Shown here: positions 56,326-63,498 of the stretch, piece by piece
How the letters are laid out: the number at the start of each line of letters is the position of its first letter
How positions within the stretch are numbered: position 1 is the first letter of the stretch
From: an uncultured Bacteroidales bacterium
GTDB taxonomy: Bacteria; Bacteroidota; Bacteroidia; Bacteroidales; FEN-979
Length of the DNA stretch: 63,498 nucleotides
Assembly (NCBI GenBank): GCA_903945175.1
Contig: CAJAUM010000036.1
Location: 1-63,498, forward strand
Direction: 5' to 3'
Notes under the pieces: model-generated
Told to the model about the DNA's origin: nothing
The model's database searches: none
What the model saw: the letters and a program-made list of their open reading frames with translations, nothing else
Translations under genes and position numbers: made by a program

Positions 56326-56402
56326 TGACCAATGACCAATGACCAATGACCAATGACCAATGACCAATGACCAATGACCAATGACCAATGACCAATGACC
56401 AA
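56326..56402. repeat. TGACCAA heptamer array, 11 perfect units
   Basis: Eleven identical copies of tgaccaa start two bases after the stop codon of the TonB-dependent receptor gene and end 26 bases before the next ATG. Same period, TGAC core and unit number as the array at 30495. Confidence 0.97.
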
Positions 56403-56428
56403 TTATAAATAAATTAAAATTTTACCTT

Positions 56429-57286
56429 ATGAAAAAAATGTTTACAATTTTCAGTTTTTGTTTGTTTCTGATGGCAGGAACTGCGTTGCAAAGCCAGGTT
56501 TTAATCGCCAAATGGACCTTCCCTACCGGGAATCCGACGGATAGTCTTGCGGATGGCGGACTACCCGTAAATCTCGACAAAGCGATTCACACGGAAGGTG
56601 GAACAAGTGCCATCGATTTTACAAAAAATGGTGCTACAACCAAAGCGGCTCAGGCCACGGGATGGGATAATGGCGCCAATACAAAATGCTGGGTCGTCTC
56701 TTTGAATACAGTGGGCTACGATCAGCTGAAACTGTCATCAAAGCAGCAAACAGGCGGGAATAACCCCGGGCCGCGCGATTACAAGGTACAGTACCGGGTA
56801 GGAACAACAGGAAGCTGGGAGGATGTTCCGAACTCCACCATCATCACGGCCAACGACTGGACGACCGGAGTGCTTGCCAACATCGATCTGCCCATGGCTT
56901 GCTACAGCCAGAGTTTAGTCTTTCTGAGGTGGATCATGACCACCAACACGAATTCTGCCGGGGGAACGGTCGCATCCAACGGGATCAACAAAATCGACGA
57001 TATTTATATCATGGGCGATCTCTTCATTGGATTAGAGGATAAACAGGAGGCGATCAACATCAGTATAACTCCCAATCCGGCCAGCGGCCCGGTCACCATT
57101 ACCTGCTCCGGCTCCATCAGCACCATCGAACTATTTGACATGTTTGGCCGCATCATCTATTCACAAACATCGGTGAACAGCCGGTCTGTGATCTTAAGCC
57201 AGGGTTTTGCACCAAAAGGTCTCTACCTGATGCGCGTTAAAACCGATGCGGGACAGTCTGCCGCAAAAAAACTGGTTATCCAGTAG
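56429..57286 (+). CDS. Secreted T9SS-sorted protein of unknown function
   Basis: A 285-residue exported protein with signal peptide (1-22, ending LQSQ). A single jelly-roll-like beta domain (about 23-195) starts LIAKWTFPTGNPTDSLADGG and includes RDYKVQYRVGTTGSWEDVPN. Similar WTF-type domains are found in Bacteroidota next to endonuclease or lamin-tail modules, but neither is present here. The C-terminus (about 205-285) is a T9SS sorting domain (ITPNPASGPVTIT to KKLVIQ). No catalytic motif is seen. It lies between the TonB-dependent receptor and a secreted GH13 gene. Confidence 0.75.
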   Translation: MKKMFTIFSFCLFLMAGTALQSQVLIAKWTFPTGNPTDSLADGGLPVNLDKAIHTEGGTSAIDFTKNGATTKAAQATGWDNGANTKCWVVSLNTVGYDQLKLSSKQQTGGNNPGPRDYKVQYRVGTTGSWEDVPNSTIITANDWTTGVLANIDLPMACYSQSLVFLRWIMTTNTNSAGGTVASNGINKIDDIYIMGDLFIGLEDKQEAINISITPNPASGPVTITCSGSISTIELFDMFGRIIYSQTSVNSRSVILSQGFAPKGLYLMRVKTDAGQSAAKKLVIQ

Positions 57287-57375
57287 CTGTTTTTCAATCT
57301 TAGTCTGTTTGGTTTTTCCAGTGCAGGACACCTGACATTATTTTCTCCTCTCTGCAGGCATCGTTCCAATTGTGT

Positions 57376-57383
57376 TAACTTTG
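57376..57383 (+). promoter_or_regulatory. -7 element of the secreted GH13 gene
   Basis: TAACTTTG matches TAnnTTTG and lies 19 bases before the ATG at 57403. No -33 match at the usual distance. Confidence 0.5.
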
Positions 57384-57402
57384 TCTACTAAACTTATATT
57401 TT

Positions 57403-60276
57403 ATGAAACGCCTCCTTTTTGCAGCGGTATTGTTCGTTTGTGGCCTCTTTTCAGCCCAGACTTATGCGCAGGTTATTGTTACCACACCGGCTTTCCCCAT
57501 CGACAGCGACTCCTGTATAATTATATTCGATGCTGCCCAGGGCGATGCAGGTCTCAAAGATGTTGCCCCACCCATTTACGCCCACACCGGAGTGATAACC
57601 AACCTCAGTACTTCCGGCTCTGATTGGAAATATGTGGTCGCAGGATGGAGTGAAAATACAACCAAGGCCATGTTGACGCCGCTTGGCAACAATAAATATA
57701 AACTTACCGTAAAGCTTACTATTCGAAGCTATTATAGTGTTCCTGCCGCTGAACAAATTCTCAAAATGGCCTTTGTTTTTCGGAATGCCGATGGCTCTAA
57801 AACTGGCCGCAACGAAAATGGAAGCGATATTTTTGCCGATGTTTATACCAATACCATGGGGGTTAACATTGTACTTCCGATCAATAAAGCGCTCTTCCTA
57901 AAACAAAATGAACCAATTCCGATCTCGGCCATCTGTCCTACTGCGGAGACCATGAAAATCTTTGTCAATGGGACCCTGGTCAAAACATCCACCGGAAACG
58001 CAATCACCGACACCATTCTCGCCGATAATTTTGGCTGGAACTGGGTTAAGCGTTGGGTTCGTATCGAAGGGATCAACACAATCGGATATGCTGCAGATTC
58101 ATTTAGCTATACCGTAATTCCTCAACCAAAGGTGGCCGAACTTCCTGCAGGGATGAATGATGGCATTAACTACCTGACATCCAATTCTGTCCTTTTGTGC
58201 CTTTTTGCCCCTTTGAAGGACAATGCTTTTGTTATTGGCGACTTCACCGAATGGGGGACGCCCTGGCAACCCGATTCTTCATTATATATGAACATCACGC
58301 CCGATGGCAAACGGTTCTGGTTGAAAATCAACTACGTCGTACCAAAACAGGAGTATACGTTCCAGTACCTTATTGACGGAACCCTCCGCATTGGCGATCC
58401 CTATGCCGACAAGGTGAGCGACCCTGACGATCAGTACATTTCAGCCAAAACCTACCCAAACCTTAAACCCTATCCTACCGGGAAAACGACCGGCATCGCA
58501 ACCATCCTCCAGGCCAACCAGGATCCATACCCATGGAAGACAACCACTTTTACACCTCCCAAGGTCACCGATCTGGTGATATATGAGCTGCTCATCCGCG
58601 ATTTTACTGTGGCCCATGATTATCCCTCCCTGATCGACACCCTCGACTATCTGAAAAGACTGGGTGTTAACGCCATAGAACTTATGCCCGTTATGGAATT
58701 TGAAGGAAACAACAGCTGGGGCTACAATCCCGATTTTTCTTTTGCCGTTGACAAGTATTATGGAACCAAAAACGGGTTGAAACAATTTGTGGAGGCCGCA
58801 CATGACCGGGGAATCGCCGTGATTCTCGACATCGTGTGCAACCATCATTTCAGTAAATCCCCACTGGTGAAATTGTATTGGGATGCTTCAGCACAACAAC
58901 CTGCAGCGAACAATCCCTGGTTCAATGTTATTGCAAAGCACCCTTACAGCGTCGGATACGATTTTAACCACGAAAGCCCGTCAACAAAATCATACATGGA
59001 ACGACTCATCCGGTATTGGCTCACCGAATATCGCGTTGATGGTTACCGTTTCGACTTGTCAAAGGGATTCACGCAAAAGAATTCCTATCCCGAAAATGTC
59101 TCTTTATGGGGTCAGTACGATGCAACCCGAATCAGCATCCTTGAGAATTACACCAATGTGATACATTCGGTCAATCCTGAGGCCTATGCCATCATGGAAC
59201 ATTTTGCCGACAATTCGGAAGAGACCGTACTTGCTGCCAACAACATGCTGATCTGGGGCAATATAACAGGTTCCTTTGGAGAGGGGGCCATGGGTTGGAA
59301 TGAAAGCAATAAATCAGATTTTTCGTGGGCCTCCTATAAAAAACGAGGTTGGACCCAACCTAACCTTGTGGCATACATGGAGAGTCACGATGAGGAACGG
59401 ATGATGTATAAAACCATCACCTGGGGCAATGCGTCACAACCCAATTATAAAATAAAGAGTGACACAACCCGGGGACTCAAACGAATTGAACTTGCAGCCA
59501 ATTTCTTTTTCACCATCCCCGGGCCGAAGATGGTATGGCAATTTGGCGAATTGGGATATGATTATTCCATCAATTGGCCCTCCGGAACATCCAACTCACG
59601 GTTAGACCCGAAGCCCATCCGTTGGGATTATCAGAACCAATGGAGAAGAATGTACACCAAAAATGTTTTTTCCGCACTGATTGACCTGAAGAAAACACAA
59701 CCTGTTTTCTCAACTACCGACTATTCCATCGATGTGGCAGCAGCGATCAAACGCATGTGGCTGCGCCATGCAACCATGGATGCCACTGTTTTAGGCAACT
59801 TCGATGTGATTGACCGGAATGTGACCCCTGGTTTCACCAAAACAGGCAGGTGGTATGAGTTTTACACAGGCGATTCGCTCGATGTTTCAGATGTAGCTGC
59901 AACGCTGGCCTTTAAAGCGGGCGAATACAGATTGTACACAACAGTAAAATTAAAGAAACCGGTTTTCACCGGTATGGATGAAACTCCATTGACAGAAGTC
60001 ATGACCAAAGGGAAGGTGATCGTTTATCCAAACCCATCGAACGGATTGTTCAACTTTGTCGTCAATCTGCCCAACCAATCAACCGTCGAAGTGACCATTT
60101 TCAATATCCTCGGCCATGTTGTGAAGAGGGAGGCATTGGGTCATCTCGCTTCAGGGGTGAATACTTTTTCAGTAGATTTATCTGCCGGAACAGTGCATAA
60201 AATTTCTCCGGGTATTTACTTTTTCAAACTGAATGCCGGCACCATGCATGAAAGCGGAAAACTCATCATAGAGTAG
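57403..60276 (+). CDS. Large secreted GH13 alpha-amylase-family enzyme with CBM48 and T9SS sorting domain
   Basis: A 957-residue exported enzyme with signal peptide (1-23, ending TYAQ). An N-terminal beta domain (about 25-240) is followed by a CBM48-like E-set (about 255-350, VIGDFTEWGTPWQPD). The GH13 barrel (about 390-770) has region I LDIVCNHHFS, nucleophile D551 (DGYRFDLSKG), acid/base E599 (AIMEHFAD) and D663 (MESHDEER). A beta domain and a T9SS sorting domain (about 875-957, VYPNPSNGLFNF to GKLIIE) end the protein. The CBM48-barrel arrangement recalls branching or debranching-type GH13 enzymes. It is presumably exposed on or released from the cell and acts on branched alpha-glucan. Confidence 0.92.
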   Translation: MKRLLFAAVLFVCGLFSAQTYAQVIVTTPAFPIDSDSCIIIFDAAQGDAGLKDVAPPIYAHTGVITNLSTSGSDWKYVVAGWSENTTKAMLTPLGNNKYKLTVKLTIRSYYSVPAAEQILKMAFVFRNADGSKTGRNENGSDIFADVYTNTMGVNIVLPINKALFLKQNEPIPISAICPTAETMKIFVNGTLVKTSTGNAITDTILADNFGWNWVKRWVRIEGINTIGYAADSFSYTVIPQPKVAELPAGMNDGINYLTSNSVLLCLFAPLKDNAFVIGDFTEWGTPWQPDSSLYMNITPDGKRFWLKINYVVPKQEYTFQYLIDGTLRIGDPYADKVSDPDDQYISAKTYPNLKPYPTGKTTGIATILQANQDPYPWKTTTFTPPKVTDLVIYELLIRDFTVAHDYPSLIDTLDYLKRLGVNAIELMPVMEFEGNNSWGYNPDFSFAVDKYYGTKNGLKQFVEAAHDRGIAVILDIVCNHHFSKSPLVKLYWDASAQQPAANNPWFNVIAKHPYSVGYDFNHESPSTKSYMERLIRYWLTEYRVDGYRFDLSKGFTQKNSYPENVSLWGQYDATRISILENYTNVIHSVNPEAYAIMEHFADNSEETVLAANNMLIWGNITGSFGEGAMGWNESNKSDFSWASYKKRGWTQPNLVAYMESHDEERMMYKTITWGNASQPNYKIKSDTTRGLKRIELAANFFFTIPGPKMVWQFGELGYDYSINWPSGTSNSRLDPKPIRWDYQNQWRRMYTKNVFSALIDLKKTQPVFSTTDYSIDVAAAIKRMWLRHATMDATVLGNFDVIDRNVTPGFTKTGRWYEFYTGDSLDVSDVAATLAFKAGEYRLYTTVKLKKPVFTGMDETPLTEVMTKGKVIVYPNPSNGLFNFVVNLPNQSTVEVTIFNILGHVVKREALGHLASGVNTFSVDLSAGTVHKISPGIYFFKLNAGTMHESGKLIIE

Positions 60277-60285
60277 CCTGGCAGG

Positions 60286-62988
60286 TTACCTGCCGATCGA
60301 TCCACTCCTGGCAAGCGCATCCCATTCCTTGAGGTAGGCTGATCGAAAGACATCGTACCAGCTGTCGTTTGTGGTATATTGTTCAACAAGCCGCATGGCC
60401 GAATCTTTCGGGTTTACCTTAAAATCGTCCACGGCCAGCGTTTTACCCAATTGCTGCTGAATCGATGCCGTACCCTTGTCTGGTAACCCCTGAATGCGGA
60501 GCAACCGTAAAAACCGAATGGCCTCCTTGTTATTTCCACGACCCTGATAATATGAAATAGCCTGATCTGTAAGATAGGGATTGGATCGTTCGCCAATAAA
60601 ATCATAAACGCCTTCAAGGATCAGTCCAAACCGGTCGAGGCGGTATGTCTGATAATCCTGCTCATTTTCATCGAGTTCACGCACAGCCACCGCATAGTTT
60701 CCACCCGCAACATGTGAGCGTGCATTTGAAAGTTTTTGCTGATAGCCGATCGCCCTGCTGTATCTTGCAATTGTATCTCGGATCGGGCCGGTTGCGAAAC
60801 CACACTCCTTCGCTCCGGCGATGACTGCCAGGGCCTGCTGCAGGAATCGTGACGAATTCAGGTAGTTTTTTAAGGCAATACTCCGGTCGGCACACATTAG
60901 ATGAAACTCAACTGAATCGTGAAAATTTCTGCACTGCTGTTCCCTGATCCTGTCGTGGTATTTCTTCAGCGCCGTTTTAAAATCCGGATCATCCGTTAAC
61001 CCAAAACCGGCGCCGGCTGATCTTGTTTCTTCCATGGCTGCATAGGCAGAATCAAACTGGTTCGCCCATATCTTTTTTTGTGCTGCGCTCAACTGGATGA
61101 TGAGATAGTATTTCATGGCATGCCGATACAATGAATCAAATGACCGGTCACGCACAATGCCATATTGATCCGACAGTGCCCTGGCTTCATTGAATTGATT
61201 CATCGCCAGGGTATATTGGCGTCGATCCAGCGCCTGTACCCCTGAATTAAAGTACAGATCAACGCGAATCCTGGAAACGGGTATCGCCAAAGAATCAAGA
61301 ATCCTGAATGGCTGGTCGTTACCCTTGATGTTATGCCTGAGCTTCATGGCCTCCTCATAATATGCAACAGCCGTGTCCGGCTGATGTCGTTTTAAGGCCA
61401 ATTCTGATCGTAAGGCCGATTCACGAAACAGACCGGTCCTGGCAAGGTTCTTCTTTTCCTCCAGTTTTTGCCTGACAAACACCAGGTCGCGGTCATCATA
61501 TTTTTTTTCAAAATCACCGTAACAATCCAGGGCCTCCTCAAATTTTAGCTGATCCAATAATAGATCGCAATCAGAATTCCTGAGAAAAAAAAGTCCGCTG
61601 AAAACCGCCAGGTAAAGCGAATCAGAGCCTATCAACGCAGGATGATCCCGGGCATATTGGTCCGCTTTGGCCAGGTAGGCATCCGCCATCGTATAATTCC
61701 TGTTCCGTATGCATTCCTGCGCTATACCCGTGTATGAATTATAGATTCCGTAAGCAGCTTGAGACTGGAGGTGGTCATCCGCGTTTACTCCATCAAAAAA
61801 GGGATTTCTTTGCGTGAAAATACGGGCATGGTCCATCATAGAAAAGGCCTCTGAATATTGATTTTTTTTCAGAAGTTTAGCGGCCTTATCACGATAAGAG
61901 GAATAAATTCGCCTGGAAATGTAAGTCGCCATGGTATCAATCCGGGAATCCGGGTACATTTTAGAGAACAACATGACAAATACATTCTCTTCAGGCGGAA
62001 AAGAACTGCCATCAACGCAATGATCAAGAAAGTCCTGGTATATCTGACTCTGAAGATGGTCCATCAGTTTGGAACGATGAATATAAGAAAGGATCCTTTC
62101 GGTATACTCACTGGCCAGCATATCGGTATTTCCGTTCCATGGAATGGCACCGGTCTTTTTCAGTTCATCCAAAAAGTTAAAGGTGAGGGTGCGCGATTGT
62201 TTAAACATGGCAGAATATTTCTCATTCAATCGGCCGGGATCAAATCCCCGCATCAGCAAGGTTGAAGGAAAATCACGCGATTTGATTCTTTCGATCACTT
62301 TATTAAACTCCTCCACCTTAAGGAAATTGGAGGGTAACGCTGCAGGATCGGCAATATGAATTTTCGCGGCCATCTGCTCAAGAGAATCAAGCAATACACC
62401 GGATGCATAGTAATCATTGATCAGATCAAGCCGGTTTTTAAAGAGCGTGAATGCCAGTGAATCATAATAAAGCTCAACCTTACGGATCATCAACGTATCA
62501 ACCATCGGATCAAAAGAGGCAATGGGGAAGGAACATACCAGCGTGTCACCGCGAGAGAAAAGATTATTGTTGACCGAAGCCTCAGAAAAACTCGTAGTAT
62601 CCAGCCGATTGGCCCATCTTAGCTTCATGTTGATTTTCGATGGCAGCAGCACATCACCAACCGGAAAGCGTCTGAAAACCGTATCTCCGCCTACCACCGG
62701 GTTGATGCAAAAGAGAGAAAGGTGATTTTTATCGCCCCGCAAATCGATCACAACCGATAATCTAAAGGATATACGAACCCTCACCTGCCATGGTTCGCGC
62801 AATACATCCCTGGCCATCTCCCGAAGTACGGCATTGCCATTGGTATAGATTCCTCCGTCGGAAAAACGATAGGGCACGCTGAATGAAAGTGGCACCGATG
62901 AACGGAAGGTAACCTGCTGTGCACAAATAAGTACTGGCAGCGTTATGAGCCATAAGAACAGGGTGATTTTTTTTGCAAGGAGGATCAT
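60286..62988 (-). CDS. Large secreted protein of unknown function with helical repeat region
   Basis: A 900-residue exported protein with signal peptide (1-23, ending ICAQ). The first 200 residues are beta-rich (FRSSVPLSFSVPYRFSDGG and RVRISFRLSVVIDLRGDKN). The rest is largely alpha-helical with TPR-like pairs: QYSEAFSMMDHARIF, NYTMADAYLAKADQYA, KFEEALDCYGDFEKKY, QYTLAMNQFNEARALS and NYAVAVRELDENEQDY. This looks like a periplasmic or surface scaffold with many degenerate TPR motifs. There is no T9SS domain and no lipobox. Family not recognised. It converges with the GH13 gene (9-base gap) and diverges from the partial gene at the window end. Confidence 0.75.
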   Translation of the reverse strand: MILLAKKITLFLWLITLPVLICAQQVTFRSSVPLSFSVPYRFSDGGIYTNGNAVLREMARDVLREPWQVRVRISFRLSVVIDLRGDKNHLSLFCINPVVGGDTVFRRFPVGDVLLPSKINMKLRWANRLDTTSFSEASVNNNLFSRGDTLVCSFPIASFDPMVDTLMIRKVELYYDSLAFTLFKNRLDLINDYYASGVLLDSLEQMAAKIHIADPAALPSNFLKVEEFNKVIERIKSRDFPSTLLMRGFDPGRLNEKYSAMFKQSRTLTFNFLDELKKTGAIPWNGNTDMLASEYTERILSYIHRSKLMDHLQSQIYQDFLDHCVDGSSFPPEENVFVMLFSKMYPDSRIDTMATYISRRIYSSYRDKAAKLLKKNQYSEAFSMMDHARIFTQRNPFFDGVNADDHLQSQAAYGIYNSYTGIAQECIRNRNYTMADAYLAKADQYARDHPALIGSDSLYLAVFSGLFFLRNSDCDLLLDQLKFEEALDCYGDFEKKYDDRDLVFVRQKLEEKKNLARTGLFRESALRSELALKRHQPDTAVAYYEEAMKLRHNIKGNDQPFRILDSLAIPVSRIRVDLYFNSGVQALDRRQYTLAMNQFNEARALSDQYGIVRDRSFDSLYRHAMKYYLIIQLSAAQKKIWANQFDSAYAAMEETRSAGAGFGLTDDPDFKTALKKYHDRIREQQCRNFHDSVEFHLMCADRSIALKNYLNSSRFLQQALAVIAGAKECGFATGPIRDTIARYSRAIGYQQKLSNARSHVAGGNYAVAVRELDENEQDYQTYRLDRFGLILEGVYDFIGERSNPYLTDQAISYYQGRGNNKEAIRFLRLLRIQGLPDKGTASIQQQLGKTLAVDDFKVNPKDSAMRLVEQYTTNDSWYDVFRSAYLKEWDALARSGSIGR

Positions 62989-63067
62989 GGGGAGAAATAG
63001 CAGGTAAAATTAGGATTTTTATTATTTGTTGCTGTGGAAACTACATCCTGTGTAAGATTATAATTGG

Positions 63068-63075
63068 TAATTTTG
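63068..63075 (+). promoter_or_regulatory. -7 element of the partial gene at the window end
   Basis: TAATTTTG matches TAnnTTTG, 22 bases before the ATG at 63098. Confidence 0.45.
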
Positions 63076-63097
63076 TCCATAACGACAACCTTCCATT

Positions 63098-63498
63098 ATG
63101 ACCCGCAAAGAGATAGAACAACGTTATCACCGCGTGTGTGATTTTGTTTTCAGGGAACAGCTGAAAAGCGCCTTGGATGAACTTGAAAAACTAATCAGGT
63201 TCACCTCAAAGGCCGATTATTTTTACCAGATAGAGACCTTTGCTGACAATTACCGGACCTTGCTCCACTACGCCTACGATGGTTATCATGATCCGCAGCA
63301 AAAATCGATACTTGACGGACTCTGTTCCTCAATTCTGGCGATGGCCGACGAGATAAAACAGACCCTCCTGACACAGGAACTTCCATCCAGAAAATCAGAA
63401 AAGGTATCACTGCTTTATGAATTCGGAGATGACCCTTCGGCCGTTTCAGGAAAAATAGAGGAGATCTTCTTTAACCGGGAGGTCAATAGACTGATTGA
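63098..63498 (+). CDS. Partial gene, cytoplasmic helical protein of unknown function (runs off the window)
   Basis: An open frame from ATG 63098 runs to the last base without a stop, giving at least 133 residues: MTRKEIEQRYHRVCDFVFRE, then LKSALDELEKLI and a helical stretch. There is no signal peptide. The composition (many Glu/Lys/Leu, helical pairs) suggests TPR or alpha-solenoid repeats continuing to the right. A promoter-like element lies just upstream. It is divergent from the 900-residue secreted protein gene. Confidence 0.75.
   Translation, partial: MTRKEIEQRYHRVCDFVFREQLKSALDELEKLIRFTSKADYFYQIETFADNYRTLLHYAYDGYHDPQQKSILDGLCSSILAMADEIKQTLLTQELPSRKSEKVSLLYEFGDDPSAVSGKIEEIFFNREVNRLI

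Noticed and set aside
60280-60294. Terminator between the convergent GH13 and 900-residue protein genes
   Set aside because: A short ggcaggt/acctgcc palindrome is present but it has no T tract on either side and a loop of only one base.

Overview
The window looks like a chromosomal segment of a Bacteroidota bacterium, probably class Bacteroidia. Supporting signs are two SusC/SusD/SusE-type gene sets, five proteins ending in type IX secretion (T9SS) sorting domains with the YPNP-type motif, lipoproteins with a Cys directly after the signal peptide, DUF3078 and BACON domains, and Bacteroidetes-type promoters (TTTG/TTG about 20 bases upstream of TAnnTTTG). Species cannot be named from the sequence.

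Layout. (1) 1-286: an AT-rich end with a 12-base tandem repeat and the 3' half of a tRNA-Arg(UCU), which looks like the attachment-site scar of an integrated element lying to the left. (2) 287-8361, minus strand: a chemosensory operon (O-methyltransferase, two CheW, receptor, hybrid CheA, CheB, receiver-histidine kinase) with no CheR. (3) 8606-18252: mixed genes, namely an acetyltransferase, a large secreted BACON/T9SS protein, a lone molybdopterin oxidoreductase, MscL, a DUF3078 protein with a small membrane protein, and a hybrid sensor kinase. (4) 18407-51675: a large alpha-glucan region. It holds a branching enzyme, a secreted multi-domain protein, peptidase E, an SLC45-type transporter, 4-alpha-glucanotransferase, a neopullulanase-like GH13, a second SLC45 transporter, an esterase-like T9SS protein, two GH13 lipoproteins, a first susC-D-E set on the minus strand, a divergent GH13, a GH2 enzyme, and a second susC-D-E set on the plus strand. 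(5) 51900-56324: a compact run of a GIDDTD-motif enzyme starting at TTG, an S-component-like membrane protein, a lipoprotein and a TonB-dependent receptor. This is the best candidate for an undescribed uptake system. (6) 56429-60276: two T9SS cargo proteins, one a large GH13. (7) 60286-63498: a 900-residue secreted protein of unknown function and the start of a divergent gene cut by the window end.

How the genes may work together (inference). Surface and T9SS-exported GH13 enzymes would cut starch or glycogen, SusE-type lipoproteins would bind it and SusCD would import oligosaccharides. Periplasmic GH13 enzymes would trim these, SLC45 carriers would take maltose or maltodextrin across the inner membrane, and MalQ plus the branching enzyme would rebuild storage glucan. 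No regulator gene of the SusR, LacI or AraC kind is present in this region.

A striking non-coding feature is a set of heptanucleotide tandem arrays built on TGACNNN in three gene gaps (27631, 30495, 56326). Two of them have exactly 11 units and begin at the stop codon of the upstream gene.
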